From Centrapalus pauciflorus (taxonomy: Eukaryota; Streptophyta; Magnoliopsida; Asterales; Asteraceae), in the NCBI GenBank assembly GCA_020465985.1, contig JAANYP010004395.1, positions 1,207,432 through 1,271,431 on the forward strand: a stretch of DNA of 64,000 nucleotides. Direction: 5' to 3'. Below, in pieces: positions 58,601 to 64,000 of the stretch (its first letter is position 1; each line of letters opens with the position of its first letter). The position numbers and the translations under genes are program-made. The notes beneath the pieces were generated by a model. It was not told the DNA's origin. It saw nothing but the letters and a program-made list of their open reading frames with translations, and did no database searches.

Positions 58601-59749
58601 ACGAATAGAAGAGTAACTAATAATAATATGGCCCTTTCACTTGAACGTCACGCTTCTTGCCGAAATTGTGGAAAACTACTTACTCATAACACAATTCAGA
58701 GTAACGTACAAGTTTTTAGGCACTAGGTACACGTTTTTTGGTAGTATAATTGGTCTGGATTTAGTAATCACAGCTCTGAGAAATGGAATTACAGTTCCGC
58801 CATCTTTTCTTCTGTGTTTTAGTTTCTAGATATTTCGCCGTTCCAGACCCCTGTAATATGATTCGAATATCATATAGATCCTCGCAGTTATAAAAATCGC
58901 TGAAAATCACCCAATGGACAATGATTCAAAATATGTTTGGTATAAATCTGGTTTGCAACCTTTTTTTGTGAATAAAAGTTTATTATAACGTATATAAGTT
59001 TTAATCAATAAATGATAGTTTTAGTTTGATTATTAATTCTTTTTTTAAAAATTAATTTTTAGACCTTATAATATGGATATAAGTAGAATCATATAAATTA
59101 TAGCAAATTATTTATAAGATGAAAATTTATTTTGAGACAAACTAAAGTAGACAGGTAAATACTCATTTTGGGCTTGAAGAAATAACTTTTTTATAAACAA
59201 TATATTTGATGTGGTATACGTCTTTAAATGGGAGATTATCATCGACACATTTTGATGATTTGTCTAGAAAAATGATTTATTATTTATAAGATGTTTTGTT
59301 AATTAAGGTCTACATAACTATATCTAAATAACTTAATTGTTTCCATACATTTTTTATGAACATATATATAAACAACAAGTATTAGACATAAAAGGATTGA
59401 AACTCGAAAATCTTTGGTTATAAAACAAAGAAGTAAAACCAAGAGAGTTAGAGTGAATATCAATAATCAATATATATTAATTAGGGTGGTCAATAGTAAG
59501 TACCAAATGATGTTAGAAATTAAGTCACAAAAACAATGTATAATTGTGTTGGAATACAACTGCCATATGACATCCGCATATGGAGTAAAATATTTGAAAA
59601 ACAATATATAATTCTTTTCACATCCACCGACTACCGTGCCAAACAAACCTAATAATTTTCACCTTGTATAATCAATCAATTAATTATATATAATAGTCAT
59701 AAATATGGATAAGTTTTCAACTCTACCTGTAATTTCTTCTACTTTGATA
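58601..59749. other. Intergenic, AT-rich
   Basis: Nothing recognised. Confidence 0.5.
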
Positions 59750-59759
59750 ATTCTTCTAA

Positions 59760-60091
59760 GAAAAAATTACCAAAGAATGTAATATAAAATAAAAAAAAAT
59801 TGACAATAAAGGTGCTGTGAAATTTTTTAGGCCAATAAATATAACATAAAATTTAGTTTTGTCAAAAAATGGTGTTGTTAACCAATTAAGAAGGTAAAAA
59901 TTTTTATTTTATAATCCCTTTTTTGGTGAAAAAAATAAATTTTGATTATATTTCTTGGTCTAAAAATTTTAATTTCATGTACTTTCTCGGTCAAACTAGA
60001 ATTTTACGTTATTTTTCTCGTCCTAAAAAGTTTTACAATACCTTTATTGTCAAATTTCGTATTTTATATTACCTTTCTTGGTAATTTTTTC
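59760..60091. mobile_element. Palindromic Mutator-like MITE (hairpin)
   Basis: 332 bp with almost the whole length self-complementary. The left arm, about 59760-59920 (GAAAAAATTACCAAAGAATG.., ATTGACAATAAAGGT..), pairs with the right arm, about 59935-60091 (..ACCTTTATTGTCAA, ..CTTGGTAATTTTTTC), leaving a tiny loop. Flanking decamers ATTCTTCTAA (59750-59759) and ATTTTTCTAA (60092-60101) differ at one base, consistent with a 9-10 bp Mutator-type target duplication. Confidence 0.8.
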
Positions 60092-60101
60092 ATTTTTCTA
60101 A

Positions 60102-61240
60102 CAACCAAATTCTTTATGAATTTAATATCATATATTAAAAATCCTGATCGAGGTTAATAAAAAATACCAAAAGTGCCAAAAAAAAAAAAGTTTAAAATTG
60201 CTGATGGAGGTTATTATTAACTTGCATGGGAACAAGGGTGTTTGTGTACGTATTCTTCTCCATTTTCGAACGTAATTGTGGTTCTCACATGTTTTACGTG
60301 TATGTTGTTGGGTTTTTTTGTTATTCATGCTATTTACGTCTTTAGAAGAATTTTATAATTATTTTTATAATTATTATACATTATTTTTATTTTATTTTTG
60401 TTTTAAATTCAGAAATTTTAAAAAATATATAATTTGGTAATTGGAAATTGAATTAATATAAACAAGATTTTAATTCACCGTTCGTTGCACATGATGAATA
60501 AGATTCAAATATCATTAGGTATATTATAAAAACTTTAAACAATTAATATTGTTAATCTATTAATCTATGAAGTTATATATGTTCAAATAGAAAGTTGGCT
60601 TAATTACGATTATTATAAATGTTTAATTTAGTAATTTTTGGTACTTTATACTCAATCTTAAATCACAAGTAAAAAAAAACAAATTTAAGATGTATTTATG
60701 GCTATATACAATATATAATTAAGTTATGTAAAAAACCGCTAATTATTATGCGTGCACACACATATATACATTTTTTTTTAATTAAGGTAAATATTTTTTC
60801 TGTGTTTACAATACTCACATATAATGTTGGTTTACAGTGATATATTTAAATAAATAAAAGAATCAAATATGAGTATTATGATCTTCTAAATTTTTATTTA
60901 TTTGTATTTAATTTTATTTCTTTTTTATTTGCAATATATTGTGTTTTTATACATAAAAACACTTAATTTGGTTTTTATAATGATCTAACTATCTATTTAT
61001 TCAAAAGAACTACAAACACAAAGTTTTAAAATTTTATTTTCAGTTAGATTAAATCGTGGTCTTTTAGTTTGTTTAAAGTAACGAACACACATGATAATAA
61101 TTATCAAATCTTCTAAATATTGGTTTATTAATCTGTGTATTTGATCGGATCATTTTATACCGACTTTAATGTGTTTAAATAATATTATTTTATGTATAAA
61201 GTATTGGTATAATGCTACATTTAATTGTTATTTATCAATT
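60102..61240. other. Intergenic, AT-rich
   Basis: No gene or element recognised. Confidence 0.5.
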
Positions 61241-61562
61241 GAAGGGTTAAAGCTTAAAATGAGTTAAAATGAGTAAATTGTGCCTTGGAATGTTCTACTA
61301 TTGATGAAACTCATTATGCATGTAGGTAATCCTCTCAAGTATAAGTCTGGAAAATTTGAGCGCAGTCGGAGAACCATTATAGAAAGCCAAGCGCAGTGGG
61401 GGGCGCAGCCCTGCTCCCCAACCGAGTGCTCAACAGAATGAATTTTCCCATCGAAAAGCCCAAGCGTAGACCGGGGCGCAGGGGGGGCGCAGGCCTGCTC
61501 CTGCGGCTGCGCCCAACCCGAAAAAAGAGTTTCATAGCCGTTTTTAGGGTTTTCAGCACTTC

Positions 61563-61572
61563 TCTATAAATA
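61563..61572 (+). promoter_or_regulatory. TATA box within the gypsy-type LTR
   Basis: CTATAAATAC in the expected U3 position, about 850 bp before the primer-binding site. Confidence 0.6.
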
Positions 61573-62419
61573 CCAAGTCATAGAAGACAAAAAGGCATCG
61601 TTTTTTGAAGAGAAACTGAAGAGAAAAAGAGGAAGAAAGTCTCAGATTCGCGATGTAGTCTGCGCGAAACCAACGGCGAAGGGTTGGGGTTTGGTTCATT
61701 AATACGCTCCGTCTTTCCCCCATCAATCCAGCAACTACGAAGCTTGTTCCTGACAAGTTCAATGTTTCGTACGTGGTGGTTGATGATCACACTATTATCG
61801 TTCAAGGGTTTGTTTGTTAGCTAAGTGTTTATGTTTTCCGTTAGTTTATTATTGTAACGAACGATATTTTTTATTTAGTTTTCTGCGTGATTATTATTTA
61901 AAGATATTGTTCCGTTCGCTTCTATTTATATCTTTATCGTAAGACGCGTCGTAGCCGTGTTACATGCCGTGCCGAGCTCATTAGATTAGGAGTTAAGACG
62001 GACTGTGAACATGACACGATTCGTGCCCAAAATACGGATTGCGATAGATGTGATTGTCATAACTATGTCTATGTGGTTAGGTTACGAAGATAATTAAACG
62101 GAATAATAAATGATTAAGTTATTAGCAACCCTAGGTCGATAATCCATAATTCCACCCAAACCCTAAATCCGAAGTCATTGGTGTTCTTACTTCATTTTTT
62201 AAGTTTTCGTCACAAAGCTATAATTATTTTTTCCAAAGTTTCGCTCAACCACTTTCTTCAATCAATTAGTTTTTATTATTAGTTAATAAATATCGTAGAA
62301 TAATATTGATAACCACATGCTCCCTGAGGAGACGATCCCACTTACCCTAACTATAAGTTAAGGTGATTGGTGTTTTTATAAATTATTTTTGAACGCTTTA
62401 CGACGAGCGGATGTCAAAA

Positions 62420-62437
62420 TGGCGCCGTTGCCGGGGA
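62420..62437 (+). promoter_or_regulatory. Primer-binding site (tRNA-Asp type)
   Basis: TGGCGCCGTTGCCGGGGA, the primer site known from Athila/Tat-group plant gypsy elements. A presumed LTR end (..ATGTCA) lies 3 bp upstream. Confidence 0.8.
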
Positions 62438-62581
62438 GCTAGTGCGCTTGTTAAATTTGTTTTACGGTAGTTGTTTAAGTTTACTTTGGTTTAATTTAAT
62501 TTAATTTATTTTTGTTATTTTTTATTTAGTTTTTATTTTATTTTGTTTATTTAGTTTTTATTATTTGTTTAATTATTTGGA

Positions 62582-63271
62582 ATGGAATCTTCATATAATT
62601 ATGATTATTATCCATCCAAACATAATTACTCGGATTATAATGATCAATATTATTCAAATTATGATAATCATGATTCTTACTACTCGAGTCGTGATTCGTA
62701 CAATCCATGGGAACGACATCCGGATTCCGATGAGTATTATTATAATGACTATTATCCATCTCAGCAGCGATTATATGATGAAAATCGGTGCTATCAAGAT
62801 AATGTCATGACATCCATGAGGGAATGCATGACATTTATGGAGGCAAACAACAAGCATCTCCAATATCTCGTGAACACATGGGGGCAAATCACCGATCTCT
62901 TTTTAAAACAAGAAGCGGAGAGGGAGATGTACATGGAGCCGGATGACGACTTTTATGATGAGCGAGGATTCGAGCATCAAGATATCCATCAAGAGACGTC
63001 CTCGGAATTGCTAAACTTTAACGAGGAAGAGAGAGTCGAAAGTGAAGTTGTTATACAAGATCTGCTACAACCATCAACGGAGACAACTCCATATTTCGAA
63101 CTCCCTTATTTCAATTATTATTTAAAAAGTTTTATGCCTGAAACTGGATCTAATTCAATGTTAATTGTCTTTCATGATATTTCAGGTACCTATGGAGTAC
63201 GAATCGCACGAAGGGAAAAACCAATCAAATATCCGGGTAATGTGTGTGGGCAAGGTGACAAACCACCTTGA
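62582..63271 (+). CDS. Tyr/Asn/Asp-rich 229-aa protein of the gypsy-type element
   Basis: ATG-to-TGA frame 145 bp after the primer site. Residues 1-75 are extraordinarily rich in Tyr, Asn, Asp and Ser (MESSYNYDYYPSKHNYSDYN..), then comes a more ordinary helical-looking region (MTSMRECMTFMEANNKHLQY.. WGQITDLFLKQEAEREMYME), and then an acidic C-terminal half. No CCHC knuckle, protease or pol motif. Position suggests a gag-like or extra ORF of a non-autonomous element, but I recognise no family and cannot assign a function. The start codon could be the ATG at 62582 only (no earlier in-frame ATG). Confidence 0.55.
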   Translation: MESSYNYDYYPSKHNYSDYNDQYYSNYDNHDSYYSSRDSYNPWERHPDSDEYYYNDYYPSQQRLYDENRCYQDNVMTSMRECMTFMEANNKHLQYLVNTWGQITDLFLKQEAEREMYMEPDDDFYDERGFEHQDIHQETSSELLNFNEEERVESEVVIQDLLQPSTETTPYFELPYFNYYLKSFMPETGSNSMLIVFHDISGTYGVRIARREKPIKYPGNVCGQGDKPP

Positions 63272-64000
63272 AGAGGTACCGTCTGGCTGAAGACGTAAAA
63301 CTTAGCGCTTCTTGGGAGGCAACCCAAAGAACTTTGTGGGTGTGTTCAATAGAAACCCTCACGAGACTATAACTCGTCCACCCGGGCTACCGGGGGGTTT
63401 AAAGGCTTGTTGCACATGCTAAGTGCAATCGTGATCCCTACGAAAGTGAGGTTTAGTTTATATTTATGTTTTAAGTATTCTAATTACTTTTATTTTAGTG
63501 CATTATAGTTTATAGTTCTCAAATGCATATCATGCGTGATTTAAAAGAAAAAAAAATAGGTGCATTAGGGAATTAAGTTGGGGATGTTTGCCCTCACCCC
63601 AATTACCAATGCTAAAAACAATTTATCTTTCCTTTTAATTAAATCATGATATGAATCGCGCATATGCATTTTAGTTTATTGCATTTAATTAGTTGCATCA
63701 TTATACTGTGTCTATATTCTCATGACTTTTAAGTAACATAACGAGAATTGGTAGATAATTAAGTTGGGGAAGTTATTCCAATCCCAACTGCGGCTTCAAA
63801 ACGACTATCTCGCTAATTATTTAACTATGTCATGAAAATAAATACATTCATTTTTTAGGCATGATTTTACATTATTCATACGCTCATCCACTTGAATCTC
63901 AGTCTAATCTATATTGCTATTGGGACAATGATGTCCAATGTTGAAGAGGAGGATTGACTTGCAAGGAGATGTGGTTATATGAGTGGATGATTACATTGCG
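63272..64000 (+). other. Non-coding interior of the gypsy-type element
   Basis: No ORF. Contains GGGAGGCAACCCAA, two TTAAGTTGGGG words (about 63574 and 63760, each followed by an ATTACC/ATTCC..CCCAA inverted echo) and GGGACAATGATGTCCAATGT (about 63920), all familiar from non-autonomous plant gypsy elements. Continues past the window. Confidence 0.5.

Larger units (their letters stand above)
61241..64000 (+). mobile_element. 5' part of a Ty3/gypsy-type (Tat/Athila-like) retroelement, cut by the window end
   Basis: A GC-rich LTR-like block (61360-61520; GCGCAG repeats) is followed by a TATAAATA box (about 61565). The AGACGATCCCACTTACCCTA word (about 62332) and the primer site TGGCGCCGTTGCCGGGGA (62420) together are the usual context of plant gypsy elements primed by tRNA-Asp. 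The candidate LTR runs from about 61241 to about 62416; its start is uncertain. Downstream are a 229-codon ORF and then long non-coding sequence with CTTCTTGGGAGGCAACCCAA (about 63307) and TAAGTTGGGG words typical of non-autonomous (LARD-like) or Tat-group elements. No pol in the window. Confidence 0.7.

Overview
This window is nuclear DNA of a eudicot plant. The genes have canonical GT..AG introns and plant-specific families (AUX1/LAX auxin carrier, DUF247, BPP-type proline-rich protein, AIRP2-type RING ligase). The intergenic DNA is very AT-rich and packed with plant transposable elements (copia, gypsy, LINE, SINE, CACTA, hAT, Mutator-like and Tourist-like). No sign of bacterial, viral or organellar sequence was seen. 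I could not identify the species.

Layout. 1-15.2 kb is gene-poor: a TA-microsatellite-flanked inverted-repeat element (310-1550), a degraded CACTA element with a broken TNP-like ORF (1945-5280), two diverged copies of one MITE family, an hAT deletion derivative with perfect 8-bp target duplications (9509-10836), and minus-strand LINE fragments, one split by a Tourist-like MITE. 15.2-19.2 kb is an intact eight-exon AUX1/LAX1-type auxin influx carrier (+), 477 aa, with a short ORF near its promoter. 19.2-28.1 kb holds an hAT-like MITE and a complete 4.7-kb Ty1/copia retrotransposon with apparently identical LTRs. 28.5-29.9 kb is a DUF247 gene (-) broken by one stop codon. 33.7-38.2 kb is a six-exon basic Ser/Pro-rich BPP-type gene (-), 536 aa. 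38.3-49.6 kb is TE-rich: a tandem duplication with a SINE and a MITE, Tourist elements, a Mutator-like foldback element with a 9-bp duplication, and a gypsy LTR fragment. 49.7-52.5 kb is an intact HMGB gene (+), 163 aa. 54-55 kb holds a Harbinger-like remnant and a LINE fragment. 56.1-58.6 kb is an intact five-exon AIRP2-type RING E3 ligase gene (-), 242 aa. 59.7-60.1 kb is a near-perfect inverted-repeat MITE. From about 61.2 kb to the end is the 5' part of a gypsy-type element with a tRNA-Asp-type primer site and a Tyr-rich ORF.

The four intact genes are unrelated housekeeping, hormone or signalling loci rather than a pathway. The order auxin carrier - BPP protein - AIRP2 ligase does, however, recall the Arabidopsis LAX1 region of chromosome 5 and the AUX1 region of chromosome 2, so this is probably an old conserved gene block diluted by transposons. 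All gene models were spliced by hand and kept in frame across every junction. Nothing was checked against a database.
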